Numbered from the stretch's first letter, positions 1 to 12,800 are shown. The stretch: 64,000 nucleotides of DNA from Hydractinia symbiolongicarpus (GCF_029227915.1 NC_079883.1:19776001-19840000), one strand, 5' to 3'. Translations and numbers: made by a program. The notes: generated from the letters alone by a model not told the origin.

Positions 1-942
1 ATTGGCTTGTAAAGTAAGAAAGTTTTTTTACTGAAGCAAATGATAAAGTTTTTTGATGAAAAGAATGTTAAAAAAAGCGATTAAATATATTTTTTATTTC
101 TTTAAAAAGAAAAAATTTTGCTAAGAGCGTTACTTTGAGTCAGTAAAAGACACCTTGTCACTTTGCATCATTATTAATTTCTCCCTTGTGAGACACAAGA
201 GGTTCGAAGTCGTGTGGCTGTAGCTTTGTAAAGTCTTTTTCATGAAGAGAATTATCCGATTCTATGTTTTCTAAGTTATAATCTTCGTCATTATTACAAG
301 ACGTCTTATCAACGAACAATGTAAACAGTAAGTAAACAAACTTTTAGAAGGTGTGCTACTGAGCTTATGGACTTTCTGCACAATGTGACGTATGCTTATT
401 ATTCGGATCTAGTCCTCTCGACTTTACGCGGCCTTGCAAATTTATTCAAAATTGAAGATGTTCACAGACCCGATAAAGGTATAAATAAAGATTTTTAACG
501 ATTGTAAAAGGTTTATTCTGACATATTTATGTATTGTCTTATTAAAATAACATTTTTTTCAAATATTTTTTTTTCACTGGAGTGCCCCTTTAAGCCGAGA
601 ATGATGAATGATGATGATGATGATGATGATACCGTCCACAATAATAACATTCAAAGAATTAATAAATATTCACGACAACCTCTGGTACAAAATATTCTTA
701 GGCTCCACATTCACAACACTTTCATATTAAATTTCCTTCCCACCTGCATGCCAGGTATATAAATTCCTACACCTAGATGGATTATTGGTGGTCAGGAGAC
801 ATAGTCACCCTAGGCGTATGTTTGTGTTTTGTTGTCTCAGATGATTTGTTTGTTTCCGTGTATATTTCATGTTTGTAGCACCTAACGTTCATTTCCTCGG
901 TTTTTCTTTTTTTGAACAGACAGTCTTCATATGCATCACATG
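1..942. other. Gene-free left edge, probable transposon remnant
   Basis: No gene can be called. Read on the minus strand, about 130-330 has an acidic, coding-like stretch (motif DNSLHEKDF and then QPHDFEPL) ending in stops, which looks like decayed transposon protein but matches no family I can name. A GAT microsatellite lies near 601-630. If striatin continues leftwards, this stretch is part of one of its introns. Confidence 0.3.
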
Positions 943-3057
943 TTACTCTTTATTTTGATCAACCTTGAATGCATATAACTTAGATCTTAGACCAATGAAT
1001 CTCTTCATGACTTTTCCACCACAGTCATCCTTAAACTCTCTTAACACCTTTTTTCTTTGTGTCGGTGTAGTGGAAATGGTCTTTGTTGTAGTTAGAGTAG
1101 TCTTAAAGGTCATTATTTTCCCATAAATTGAAATACACATGGTCTGTTCAGACTTTGTAGCAGAGGGAATCAGTCTTAATTAACAGCTTTGCTCCATTGT
1201 TGTACATTTTTTTTTTACGTTCTAGTGAAAGTCGTACATCAATAATAATTTGGATATTTCAAGGATACACGCCCCAATTTATACAGGCTTGTTGAAAGTT
1301 AGTTTTGTTTGGAGTAAGTGGAAAGCAACTATGTTCTCACTGATGTCCGCTTGATGGTTAGGTTTTAAGTAGAGCTTTACTGTTATGTCGTAGTTACTTG
1401 ATAAGGCTGTTTATTTGATTTAATGTTTTCTATTGTTTTACTGAACACCGAGTTTCTCATGAGTTTGAAGAAGTCTTTTTTGAACTCGTTATTAGCTTTA
1501 ATCCTTAGTTGGATGTTTTTGTTGATATATGATTTCATCAAAGGTGATTGTCTGAATCTTATTCCCTGATGTATTTCTGGTTCCTGTATTGAAGTATGTA
1601 TTTTGTCTTGGATCACAGTTTCAGGATTAACCTTTCTATTTCATTTACCTCTATTCTTTTAGGGGCAAGTCGATAATCATTGATAGTCATGTAGTTCTTT
1701 TATATATTTTAAATCTACCTCCACCATATACTCCTCATTCTCGCTGAAGTTTATGTTTTCTACCTTGTGTTCCTTCATCCATTTGAACCCTCCTTTGAGT
1801 GGTGGTTCTGACATAGGTCATCCTTACAGATTGTTCGCATCTAGTTTCTTTAGGTATTTTGAAGGTTTTTTTGGATTGTAGTCCAGATTGTAGTCTAGAG
1901 TTTAGTACTTGTTATTTTTCTTTGAGTATCTGTCCGAAATCATAAACACTTCACCACATAGAGTTTTCAAAAATTGTAACATGTCAACGTAGGATAGGAG
2001 CACTACTTCTACCAATGTGGATTTAAGTCAAGCATCCCATGATAGGCCAGGTGCTGTGTAATACCAAGCTAAATCTAATTGTTAGTTTTCCATGCATATG
2101 TTTTGAAAATTCATAAATACAACAGCTAGTAGTAGGACAATTGATTTTAGATATAGGTTGTGATATTCACCCATGTTTGTGATGTTAAACCTTTGCCCAT
2201 ATGTTTCATGTATGCTGATAATCTTCTTTTGTTGTGCTTTGCGTATAGTTTGCTATAAAACTCCTCCATGGGTGGTAATGATGTCTCATTCAATCTATTG
2301 AAGCTATCCACGTAATTGTATGGATGAACACCTTTCCTTTTTATTAAGTCCAGTTGCTTACCCTCGTAAGGGCATGCAGTTATTTTGTGTTTACTAAGGT
2401 TGCTAGATAGTTTGTCCAGAGATAATGTCATGAACTTGAAACTGTATGTTTTTTTCACAACGAGATGTATTTTTCCTCATAAATTGGGATGCAATTTATG
2501 CCCTCTTCTATTTCTGCTAATTGGTTATGAATAGGTTGGAGTCGTATCATTGTTGGTTGTAGAATATTACTGGTATCAATGATGGTATTTTATTGTTTAG
2601 ATTGCAGTTGTTATTTCCCATGATGTGGTGTGGTTCTTTTGTCATTTTGATTGTTGTTTTAGGTTTCAGGTGATTGTGGTATATCCTGTTTCTTCCTTCT
2701 ATCAGATTTTTGACAAAGATCTGTCCAGCATCGTCCCCATGATAGACAATTGGCTCATACTGTGTTAGAACTTTAATGTGGATGCAAGACCTGCACAACT
2801 TGTGATGTTGGTACTTTGTTGTCCTCCAATCCACCTTTGGTTTGATTCAATTTTGTGTGATGGATTCAAAGACATCATATCACATAAGGTACTCGCAATG
2901 ACCTATTGAAGGTATTAAACATTAGCTTTAAATAGTGTTTTGGCATATCGACCACAACAACCCCTTTTGTCTGGCATATTTTAATGTGTCGTTTTTGTGC
3001 AGATTCTACCTCAAAAAATTGATTCAGCACTAATATAAAAATTTTGCGTAACCACAA
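943..3057 (-). pseudogene. Decayed protein-primed DNA polymerase B (Polinton/Maverick or adintovirus type)
   Basis: Five open minus-strand pieces, separated by stops and frameshifts, line up in order with the family-B polymerase of Polinton-like elements. First comes an N-terminal part with a run ending RSLRVPYVI, then a part with YEPIVYHG and a degenerate N-rich motif, then the KRKGVHPYNYVDSF and LPPMEEFYSKL blocks (2147-2458). A broken central stretch (1620-2146) still shows GLAWYYTAPGLSWDA and a damaged LDANNL motif A interrupted by stops. Next is the NDFKKDFFKLM-like block with NSVFSKTIEN (1383-1616), and last the GLRSKLYAFKVD block near the C terminus (943-1140). Capsid, integrase and protease genes of a complete Polinton were not seen. 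It sits downstream of the last striatin exon found. The family call is good; Polinton versus related virus-like element is not resolved. Confidence 0.8.
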
Positions 3058-3299
3058 TTATTTGTGATGATACTAGTCTTGGAAAGTTCTTTATCCAGCA
3101 ATACCGAATGGTTTTTTAATCAGGTAATCAGGCCTGGTCAGGAATGGCGTGTGATCGCACGCGCACGCCTCTGCACACACCTAAATTAATTATGGCGTGC
3201 TATCTTCCGCTCGCCCCGGCTTAGCTCTAATCTCAGAAAGATTTTCAATCTAAGTTTTCAGCCTTTTAACTTGGCTCAAACCACAGTACTGAAAAAAGA

Positions 3300-3839
3300 G
3301 TCAAGATAATAGCAAGGAATCTATCACAAAGCTTTGCGATATTTTTGATGTGCCCTTGGTAGCGGCGGGGTTTGGGAAAAACAAAGTATTTATGGAATGA
3401 AGATCTCTGCAAATTTGCCTTCAATCTTTTTTAAAAAATATTGGGTCTGCAGCTGTCTGGGAAAAATTATTCTTTTACAAAAAAAAAAAAAATATTGATG
3501 TTGGCAGAACACGTTATCTATTTGTCTTTATCAAATAGTTCAGTGGAACGTGTTTTCAGTATATTAATGATGCTTTTGTCGGATCGCTGTCTCAGTATGA
3601 GTCACAAAGTCATGAAAGATTGCATGATTATTGCCGGAAACCATCAAGCCTGGATGAACGAAGAAAAAGAAAACTTGATGAAGGATGTCGTCTCTAAATA
3701 TATGGAAAAGCGACCAACGGTTCAGTTTGAAAATATTTTCGATAATCTTTCTGAGAGTGACAATAGTAAAGAAGAAATAGAGAATGAAACCCTTGAAAAT
3801 TCAAGTGTTTCTTTGTGTTCCTTCATTTTTGACCTATAA
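3300..3839 (+). pseudogene. hAT transposase C-terminal fragment
   Basis: The 132-residue reading frame at 3441-3839 carries the hAT dimerisation-domain signature: LSLSNSSVERVFS followed by a basic and Ser/Leu-rich stretch (residues about 30-60), then a Glu/Lys-rich C-terminal tail. Upstream (3300-3440) another frame looks coding (IFDVPLVAAGFG, then GSAAVWEKLF) but is broken by a stop and by an A13 run at 3480-3492, so the catalytic region is missing or frameshifted. This is a dead fragment of a hAT element, or less likely of a ZNF862-like domesticated relative. It is on the strand opposite to striatin. Confidence 0.7.
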
Positions 3840-5900
3840 AAAATATAGAGAGAGCGATATAGATTTCTGAACTAGGTACTCTGAATTTGTTTTTCTAATA
3901 ATTCAAGATTACTAAAACATTGGCATGGTTGTCTTTCAGAAAAAAATAAAATATCTAAAAGATAAAAGAATCTTTGGTAATAACGAAATATCATTTTAAT
4001 TAATGATTTTCATTATTCATCGTTAGCGTTGTATATCATTATTATCATTATTAGCAGCCTTTAACTATGCGTAGTTTAATTTACATAAACTATTGTTTGT
4101 TCCACAAGTAGTTACAAAGTTTAATTAATGACTTCACCTAAAACTTTTTCCTATATCGGTTGAAATTCCCGGTTGTAAACATTGATGAAACTTGATCTAC
4201 AATTGTTTGGCACGCCAAAACAGTAATCCCTGTGCGGTGTACAGGGCAAAGGAATTGTGTTATTTTACTTTAGAGCCGTAACACTTAGTTGTGCAACGCT
4301 GTAATCTCACAATCTGATTTAAGGCTACATAATAATGTAAACAAATTCTCACTCACGAATACTTGTTTGAAAAATATATATCGAGAACATTTTTGCCAAT
4401 CAAAATAAAAATGGCACAGCAACGAAATGCTTTTAATTCAGCATTTAAAATGATAGGCGGTCACTGACTGCCGAACTTTCACATTTGACATCTGGATAAA
4501 AAACCAATCAGTTAAATTGATCGGCAACTAATCGTGCTTTTCGTAAGTGAAGAGCTCCCGAAATTTAAGCACTGAAAAGTTGTTTATACAGTAAACATCG
4601 CCTAACTACAAAAAACTCTAAACGTAAAAACAGTCAATATTTGCATTGAGCATCGACTAAATCATTAATTACAGTTTCATTTCACTTGTGGGTAAATTAA
4701 ATTTTCGTAAAATTGCTAAAATGAATTTATTTAATATGCCGTTTTTTTTGCTTGTGGTTAAATTAAATATCCCTTTTTATTATTTCTTTTTGCATTAAAG
4801 CCGCATTCACATGAACGTAATTTTTTACGTAAGAAGGTTGTGTTCATTCATTCTCTTACGTTACGTAAAAAATTTACGTACATGTGACATGTCTTACGAA
4901 AACTAGGTAAACCCTTCCGGAATTCCAGAAGCGCTTTTGTGGATTTTCTTGCGTGCAAAACTTTTTGCACGTAAGAAACTGTACGTAAGCAAAAGGAAGA
5001 AAAAAGAAGAAAAAAAATTAAGCAATTGCATTTGAACAGCATTTCAAACTAGAAAACATTTAAAATTAGTTGTTCAACATGTTTGGTTTGATAAAAGGAT
5101 AAACATCAAAATGGCGTGCAACGACGAAGAACTTTCCACGATTGTGTACAAGTATGGAGTATTTTATGACAAGAGTCATGCAGATTTTCATCGAAAAGAT
5201 ATAAAGAAAAATTCATCAGTCCTCTTTTGACGATGGCAACGCCTTCTTTTTAAAATAATAAGAACAGTTGCCAACATGTGGTGCTTGTTGAATGCCGCCA
5301 TATTTAAAAATAATTTTGCCAGTCAAAATGAACATTTCTTTTGACTTTACGGAACATTTTACGTACCATTTTCCATTCATGTGAACAAAAGTATTCGTAC
5401 ACGTGAACAAAACCAAACCGTGAACAAAATTGCTCTTTTATTGAACAGACAACATAGAAGCACGGGACAAAAACCGTTTGATTGGTGGACAAAATGGAAC
5501 ACTTCGGTTCTCATACTTTTCATACAAAATTGGCATCTAATTGGCATCATCCATGTCCCCTCAGCACCTAATTTCTAACTTATTTGGTGCAAATTAGTTA
5601 GAAAGGTCTGAGATTCAAATTCAGAAAAATTTATCAGTGTAGGAAATTAGAGTAGATAGGAATGTCCGAACATGGCGAGAAAACCCAGCGCGTTCTAGCA
5701 CAGTTTTGTTTTGTTTCACACTTTCCTTTCCTCTTCCGGCCCACTTGGATCTGATAATTTTGGGATGTTATCAAAAGTGTGTCAGAAACGAGAGTGTGTT
5801 AGAATTCTGGGTATTTCTTGCCAGGTTCAGCCCTTCCTATCCACAAAGTGACTGAAAAGAAAACTGGCTGACAATCTTTTAAAAGTGCCATCATTCATAC
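3840..5900. other. Non-coding stretch, presumed striatin intron, with a strong inverted repeat
   Basis: No convincing coding sequence. At 4818-4881 a near-perfect inverted repeat (arms of about 20 bases rich in TTTACGTAA-type sequence) could form a hairpin. Similar ACGTGAACAAA and CATGTGAACAAA words recur at 5370-5420, so 4800-5450 may be a decayed MITE. Terminal repeats could not be matched. The short open frames here show no family resemblance. Confidence 0.35.
4818..4881. repeat. Inverted repeat, about 20-bp arms
   Basis: The left arm contains ACGTAATTTTTTACGTAAGA and the right arm is its near-exact reverse complement with small indels, around a spacer of roughly 20 bases. It is probably the core of a small foldback element. 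Confidence 0.5.
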
Positions 5901-8900
5901 CATCCTTTGATTTTATTGAGTGTCTTAAAATTTCATCATCATGTTCTTGATTTGCATCTTGCTCTGGTTCATGATTTATATTCCTAAAAATTTCATAGTC
6001 GTATCAAAGTAAAAATTTTTAATTAGCTTGTCTCAAACATTCCAAAAGTCATGTTAGCATATACAGCTAACAAACCAAACCAAATAGCTAAGCATTGTGA
6101 AGTACTTCACAGACATAAATCAAAACATAAGCAAACATACTGTGCGTTTTTAAGATCATTTTCATTTTCTGCAACAGCATGTCGATTTTCTTGTTTCTTT
6201 AAACGACTTTCACGTGCAGATACTAAGTTCTCATTAGCATCAGGTGGCAGGTCGTCTGTAGTTATACCTAATAGTGAACGTACTCTTGCTGATCGCATGT
6301 CCAAAACCTTGTCAGTGTAGCCGATTTCTTGAAGATACCTACGCAATTTTAAACCACAATGTTAAACAAAAAAACTCTTGCAAAAAACTCCAAATAACAT
6401 AAATTTAATGTTGTTAATTTGGTGTTCCAGTACTTACTGACGTAGCAGCTGCCTTCCTTGCCGATAATTAAAAACTAAATCATGATTTTTGTTTATTATT
6501 AAGTTGTCCATAGAATTTTCTTCTTCCTCGTTATTTTTTACCTCTGGCAGTTTCAAGTCTGTACCATATTTTAACTTGTGGAATTTTTGTCTGTAACATT
6601 AAAAATTTATGAAGTTACACAATAGTCTATGTGCAGAGTGCAATAACTAATAAAGCTTAACAACACTGACATTTCCATAACAAATGAGAAAATATCTAGT
6701 ATTCTAAATGAGAAAATATATAATTAAGGAGGGAAAATTGGTGTGATTCATACCTTTCTTGTCTAAGTGCAAATTCTAACATTTTTATTCTGCGGACTAG
6801 ATCACGTTTCAGGTTCTCCTGTCCTTTTCTCTCCCCCTGCAGGAATGCTATTCGAGCCTGATAAAAAGAAGGAAACAAAATAAGAAAAAAATATATGATA
6901 ATATACAGTCCTTGCCTTAAGCAAATGGTTCCCAAAATTTCGGTCGCTCACATAGTAGAATTTGCGCAAGTGCTTTTGCTCACCCTATTTTTATTTTTAT
7001 AAGACTTCCATTGAAACATTAAACCATCACAGGGAATGTTGGCTTTGACTTTTGCAACATGGATTCAGGTGATTATTTATTTTCAAAAGCTTTTTTCCAA
7101 CATTTCGTAACTATATGCACCTGACACCAGCCACATAACTAGCTTGCTAGTGGACATCGATGTTGGAGTTACAGTAGCTGTTTTAAAAAGCTCCCCCTAA
7201 AAAATGGCAATTGAAATTCACGCCCAAATAGTGCTACAGTGTTTGCTGCTAAATTCTAGGATGTATGCTTGTGGTAACACCCTCCTCTGTACTGATAATT
7301 CTAATAAATACTGAAAAATACTGTATTGAATGACTGTGGAGGAAAGCTCTTTTGTTAAAAGATTTTTGTGCATGCTTTTATTGTACTTTTAATGTGAAAA
7401 GACACGCCCCTACATGCTTGATGTATGTTGATTGCAATGTCTTTGTGCATGAACTTTTACTCGCATATATATAAGTAAAAATATACTTATATATAAGTAA
7501 AAAAAGTTTATGTGAAAATAAACAAACTGAATTTATTAAAACAATATAAATATACTTTTTTCTTCTTGTAAAAAAATAAATATAAAATAAAATAAAATAC
7601 ACAGAAGGCCTTTGTCAGCTGTGTAAGATTCAATGATTTTTTGTGCATATTGCAATTTAAATTCGGTTAAAAATAATTGCTTTGTGTATTGCATAGCTGA
7701 CACAATGAAAGTGAATAAAATCGATAAATCAAAATTAGGAAATGATTTTTTATACAGTACAGTCTGAATGTAATCTACCGCGTACACGCTAATATCACAC
7801 CTTTGCGTGGAGGACGGCAGTCGTTTGTCTTTTGTTATAATAAAATCCCTTAAGGGTTTTGCGAGTTTATATTTGCGTGTTAAAAAACAATGTGCTCGTG
7901 AAGAAAAATCGAAGCTTTATTTCTTGATTATATTTCTTGTAATACATTGTGTAAATGTATTGATAAGCTATTCCCTTCAGTATTAGCGTGAAGTAATTAA
8001 ATAATAAAAATCTTTTGCGAAGTTTTATAATCCATTGCGCGAGAATGTATTGTTGATTTAATTACTTAAAAAGATTCCAGCGCGTTTAATTTAAAAAACA
8101 TATGAAAAGCATTGTTCACAACTATTAAATGACTTGTGCGTTTTTTTATAAAAGGATACAACTACGGTTCATTTTTGTAAAACAAATGGTGTATATTCTG
8201 AAATAAATACAATATCTACATTTCTTGATGAAAACATTTCCTTCTTAACAAACAACGTAAAATAAATCCTTCGCCATATTTTTTTATTGAAAAAAATGAA
8301 AACATTTCTATCGCCGCTTTTCATTTTTAAACTTTTAAAATGCAATCTAAAAAAACATTTCTATCCCCGTTCTTCTTTATCGAACTTTTAAAATGCGATC
8401 TAAAAAATCTTTTCTATTGCCGCTTTTCGTTTATAAACTTTTAAAATGCGATTTAAAAAAACATTTCTATTGCTGCTTTTCTTTTTAAACTTTTAAATGC
8501 GATCTAAAAAATCTTTTCTATCGCCGTTTTTCGTTTATAAACTATTAAAATACGATCTTAAAAAACATTTCTATCGCCGCTTTTCATTTTTAAACTTTTA
8601 AAATGTGATCTAAAAAATCTTTTCTATCGGCGCTTTTCATTTATAAACTTATAAAATGCGATCTAAAAAATCTTTTTTATCGCCGCTTTTTCGTTTATAA
8701 ACTTTTAAAATGCGATCTCAAAAAAGATTTGTATCACAGCTTTTAAAATGCGATTTAAAAAAAACATTTCTATAGCAGCTTTTCGTTTAAAAACTTTTAA
8801 AATGCAATCTAAACTTTTATATTTAATTACTGCAATTTAAAATTTCAAAAGAGTTTGCGCAAAATAGATTGCTAAAATTGATCTTGCAACCTATTGTGAT

Positions 8901-11045
8901 TAAACAATCGATCGCGTGGGGTCATTGTTTATCAAACAAAAGCTATCGCAATGTTATTGTTCTGTGTAACTATTCATGGGAGTTTCGCGTCCGCGGTAGA
9001 TTACATTCAGACTGCACTGTATATTCATAGTGTTATATCCAAGTTTGTGAAAATGTCATTTGTAACTAATTAGATCTTTTTCCTTTTTTACAGTCAAAAT
9101 TAATTCCTGTGCTGCTAGTTGATATGTGTTGGTTGTGCGAAAACAGAGATTGTTTGTTTTGCCAATACAGGAAACCTCGACATCACAGCAGTTGCATTTC
9201 AAATAATAGGTGACATTGGTTGAATTGCACTGGGACAGACAGCACAGAAAATTTATATTGCAAATATAAATATAATGAACAAGGAAAAAAAATAATAGCT
9301 GTCCAACAGTTAGAAATGGTTTAGATTTAAAAATAAAAAAAAGCTATATGCAAATCTGGTCAGCAGATATTAATAAGAAGACCCATATGTGGTCACACGG
9401 AATAACATTGTACAGAACCTGAGTATTCTCAAAAGCGACATTTCATATTTCTTTATCTGCTGCTGGATACCTATAATTGATATATTTTTCTGTTGCTGCT
9501 GAATATGTTATTAATATCTCACTGGGTAATTTTGAAAAAATGTGGTTCTGCCTTATGATTTTTAGATTTTTGCTGCTGATATCAGCATATTTTAGCCCTC
9601 GAGTGGAACACCTCCGTATATAAAGGAATTGTCTTTAATTTGAGCTGCGCAATAAATTCTACGTAATAAGGTGCCCCAAAAAAGACTGGAGTTTTTTTAG
9701 CAAAGAAGAACGTCCAAGCAGAGGTGAAAGTGGCAAAAAAAAAAAATTATAAAAAGCAATCTCTGCATTATTGGAATCAGGACACATGGACCGCGTATTA
9801 TGCATGACACACACAATCCACGATGCTGTCACAATTACAAAACTTTGCATGATTTTTTAAATCAGAATATCTTCTTAACATTAACTTAATATATGAAAAT
9901 GTAACAACATTTTCTATAGGTTGGTATAAGTTTTTTGTACGAAAATAAATAATACAAGGATTTATAAGCAAAAAAATTGACAAAACCACTGAATTTTTCT
10001 TCATCTTTTTCAATTATCTTATTCAGGAGGGATGTACCTAAAAGTTTTGTTTCGATTTTTTTCTTAATTTAAGTAGTTTTGTTTAAATTTCCCTGTTTTC
10101 AAAATTTCACTTTTCGTAACTCGTATTTCATAACTCAAGTCATAAATTTCGTTATGGGTACCAAAACAAAAAAATCAAAAAAACATTCTGGATATATTAT
10201 TCAGTTTGATTTTAAACCAACTCTCCTACACAGTAGTTGTCTGGTTATGTAAAGAAACTTCAAATGTAAGAACTACTTCATGAAGAAATGAACACAGAGA
10301 AATAGAGCTTTACAAATTTTCAACAATAAATAACTGGCTAAAATCATCATGGTAAGAATTACTTCAAGTCCGCTGTGCTTGATACCAGGAAATCCTGAAC
10401 TCTGGGGTATTTGTCCAGGGCCTTTCCACCCTTGTAATTGTTATTATTCCATGGGTCATCTTTGCAAATTTGGGATATTTCCACGAATGACCTTGTTTAC
10501 AAGCCAAGAAGCTTGATAATTTCAATGTTAACATTTTTAAAGATTAGAAAAATTAACAAAAAAGCAGACTTAAAGTCAAGAAAATCAAATTTTGGTAAAA
10601 ACTTTTGCACTGTGACTACGAGCTTCTTTCACTGAATGTGTTCTAAATCTAATCTACATGCAAGATATATTTAATTTTAAGATCAAAAGATGCCTCTACC
10701 TGAAAATAAAGTTTGGAATCGACTTGTTCACGGCTTATCGCCTGCATTATTTTGCCTGTTGATTTGCGTAAGAGGTCTGGGAATTATAAACAACATGCAT
10801 CAGGATGAAACTCGTCTATATATGCATTTGATAAAGAGATCTTCATAATCACAAAATACCTGGAGTTCTGCCCTTTCAACTTCCCAATGGGCTCTTTCCA
10901 TATCAAATCTGGCCCATTCATGTTGGACATAATGTAAAATCCCAGGTATAGTGTATGTTGGTCTGTTAATGTTGTTTACATTTTCGGTTACATTTAAACC
11001 ATTCCTGTTGCCACCATTCGAGTTAGGGCTTGGTTCATTTTCCAT
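5901..11045 (-). CDS. STRN: Striatin, exons 1-5 (partial gene)
   Basis: Striatins are STRIPAK scaffolds and regulatory B''' subunits of PP2A. Exons (minus strand): 1, 10860-11045; 2, 6754-6857; 3, 6438-6590; 4, 6141-6338; 5, 5901-5983 (its donor is less sure). All have GT-AG borders and keep frame (lengths 186, 104, 153, 198, 83). Exon 1 starts at ATG 11045 (MENEPSPNSN) and holds the conserved IPGILHYVQHEWARFDMERA helix, the caveolin-binding/coiled-coil start. Exon 2 continues the coiled coil (IAFLQGERKGQENL). Exons 3-4 give the QGRQLLRQYLQEIGYTDKVL block that is the calmodulin-binding region of vertebrate striatin, then RVRSLLG. Exon 5 is acidic. The C-terminal WD40 repeats were not found in 1-5900, so the gene should run off the left edge. 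Intron 1 is 4 kb and holds a TIR element. The exon 1-4 call is very strong. Confidence 0.92.
7755..9019. mobile_element. Tc1/mariner-type non-autonomous TIR element (1265 bp) in striatin intron 1
   Basis: The left end CAGTACAGTCTGAATGTAAT and the right end, read in reverse complement, CAGTGCAGTCTGAATGTAAT continue to CTACCGCG on both sides: about 28 bases with one mismatch. Both ends abut a TA dinucleotide (7753-7754 and 9020-9021), the target duplication of Tc1/mariner elements. No transposase is encoded. The interior is AT-rich and dominated by a 58-bp minisatellite. The TIR is related to that of the 3.9-kb element at 23448-27331 (shared CAGTACAGTC start), so they are probably one family. 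Confidence 0.85.
8285..8815. repeat. Minisatellite, about nine units of about 58 bp
   Basis: Each unit reads roughly TTAAAATGCGATCTAAAAAA, then CATTTCTATCGCCGCTTTTC, then a short AT spacer. Units differ by a few substitutions and indels. The same unit occurs at 26800-26945 inside the 3.9-kb element and, in inverse orientation, at 28790-29010 inside a different element. Confidence 0.85.
9022..10859. other. Rest of striatin intron 1
   Basis: AT-rich sequence without recognisable coding domains or terminal repeats. It ends at the exon 1 splice donor (GTATTTTG on the minus strand, just below 10860). Short open frames here show no family resemblance. Confidence 0.5.
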
Positions 11046-11462
11046 CACTAAAATTATCTTGAACTATACACTCTACTTAAACGATGAAAGATTTGTGCAC
11101 AGTCACATATTCTTGTTTCTATTTTTCACCAAAATACACTAAAGTAACTTAGTTTCTGACAGAATTTTTTCCCACAAATTTTATTCTGTTTTCATCAAGT
11201 ATTCAAAGTATAGCTACTTCTATTTAGACTAGCTAGAAGGTTTATTCTGCTTTTCCGTTCACCTAGTTCGAATATTTGCCATTTTGAAAAGTTTAAAGTT
11301 TTGATCTTACTGCGCATGCGTTTTACAACCCGCAATAACGCGCGGGACAAAAGAGGCAGGCGATGCCCCTCCCACCATGGGAAACCAGGGGAATGATGCA
11401 ACGTACATGCTATTGTGCATTTTGATCCGGTGGTGGCTAGTTCGTATCGGCCAAATTGTGGT
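11046..11462. promoter_or_regulatory. 5' flank of striatin, likely promoter region
   Basis: Directly upstream of the striatin start codon on the minus strand. It contains a locally GC-richer patch with TGCGCATGCG and CGCGCGGG (11305-11350), unlike the AT-rich surroundings, which would suit a CpG-type promoter or an NRF1-like site. No TATA box or transcription start can be fixed from sequence alone. Confidence 0.35.
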
Positions 11463-12560
11463 CACAATATTCCGACCCAACTTAGAACACGGTTCTTAAG
11501 ACGGGACGGACCATCCTTAGACACGGTGGCCCATCTTTTGACAGGGTGGCCCATCTTTTGACATGCTGCCCTTTCAATTGACGGGCCAGGACCAACTTGC
11601 GACGTGGCGTTAAAAGATGTTTGCATACATCAAGAGCTGAGCTGAGAATAAATCCAGCTATGCATTTAAAGTTTTTTGTGGGCAGCAAAAACAATACTAC
11701 TTGGCTTAGCAACTCTTGGCGCAAGACCAGATCAGCGAATGCATTTTTAAAGCAATTAGAGACTTCCTCGTTACATGATTGAAGATGTTTTTACCTGGAT
11801 TGTTGTGAGCATAATGACTAGCTAAATAATTATGACTCATTATCGAGATATAACATTTAGCTCAGCTATAAATGTAATGTTTTATATGTATATACAGCTA
11901 GCTAGCTGGCTATTTTTTAAGCTATTTATGTTTAGCTACTTTTTAAGATAATTTTTGATGGAATTATTGCAACTTGATGAGAATTCATGATTTTTCTCCT
12001 CCATTTATTATTTGTTCTCTTTGTTTTCTTTTCTTAAGTCCTCTCCTATAGACACTGCATTCGTCCACAGTTGGGCCTGGCCTGTCTTCAATTTTTTTTT
12101 AAAATTCGAAACAGTGTGTTGTCCATGTTACAAGGTTTAACTTTAGTCTGGGAGACTTCAGACTGACCCATGTTCTGGCTGTTTCTAAAAAGTGTCAATA
12201 GTTGGGCTTGTCCCATCTTGTGCCACAGTCTTTTAAAAGCATGGGAATTCTTTGTCAATAGTTAGGCCTGTCCCATCTTATGACACATTTTCTAAAATTG
12301 CAAGAGTCCTTTATGTACAGTTGAGTTTGTCCCATCCGATGACACGGTTTTTAAAAGCGGGAGATTCCTTCGTCAATAGTTGGGCGGCCTGTACCAACTT
12401 AAGACGAATTTGCAAACGTTTGTCCAAAGTTAGACCGGGGTCGTCAATAGATGGGCCATCCCAACTGCGAATGCACCGACCCGTCTTTTGACGGGCCGTC
12501 CTGGGTAAAGATGGGCCATTCCCGCGTCCAAAGTTGGGCCGGTGTCCGTAGTTGGGGCAG
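11463..12560. repeat. Foldback-type element built of GGCCCATCTTTTGAC-like repeats
   Basis: The left part (11463-11600) repeats GGTGGCCCATCTTTTGACA in direct tandem. The right part (12190-12560) carries the inverse, GTCAATAGTTGGGC followed by TGTCCCATC, as about four units spaced near 59 bp (starts near 12195, 12254, 12313 and 12372) and then shorter copies. The two arms are inverted relative to each other, as in foldback elements. The middle (11650-12190) is ordinary AT-rich DNA. Target duplications were not identified, so the ends are approximate. Confidence 0.6.
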
Positions 12561-12657
12561 AACAACACCACAGTCTACTGAGTTATTTTGTTGTTGCACT
12601 GACATCATGGTTATTGTCAAAGGTGGTGGTTGGCTAAATGCTGTTCGACATGCCGAC

Positions 12658-12800
12658 TTAAGAATAACTTGGGTATGTCGTACCCCAAGAACGTAAAGAA
12701 TCGTAAACTTTTATCCCATCAAAATCGTCGCGACTAATTACAATCCAGTGTTCTGAGTCAGCTAAAAATAATATCTGAACGAAATTACCCTGATGCTGAG
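12658..12800 (-). pseudogene. Possible Ulp1/C48-like protease fragment of a transposon
   Basis: A short minus-strand stretch reads LADSEHWIVISRDDFDG then KVYDSL, resembling the HW...vYDSL block around the catalytic histidine of C48 cysteine proteases found in several animal DNA transposons. It is abutted by the dispersed repeat at 12842, so only this piece remains. It may be the downstream part of the MULE-type gene at 13480-15290. Low certainty. Confidence 0.4.

Noticed and set aside
5304-5492. Overlapping small frames around 5216-5578 as a gene
   Set aside because: They lie on repeated ACGTGAACAAA words within an intron and show no conserved domain.
8285-8815. Possible CRISPR array because of regular spacing
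   Set aside because: Units are adjacent with no unique spacers, diverged among themselves, and lie in a eukaryotic intron inside a TIR element.
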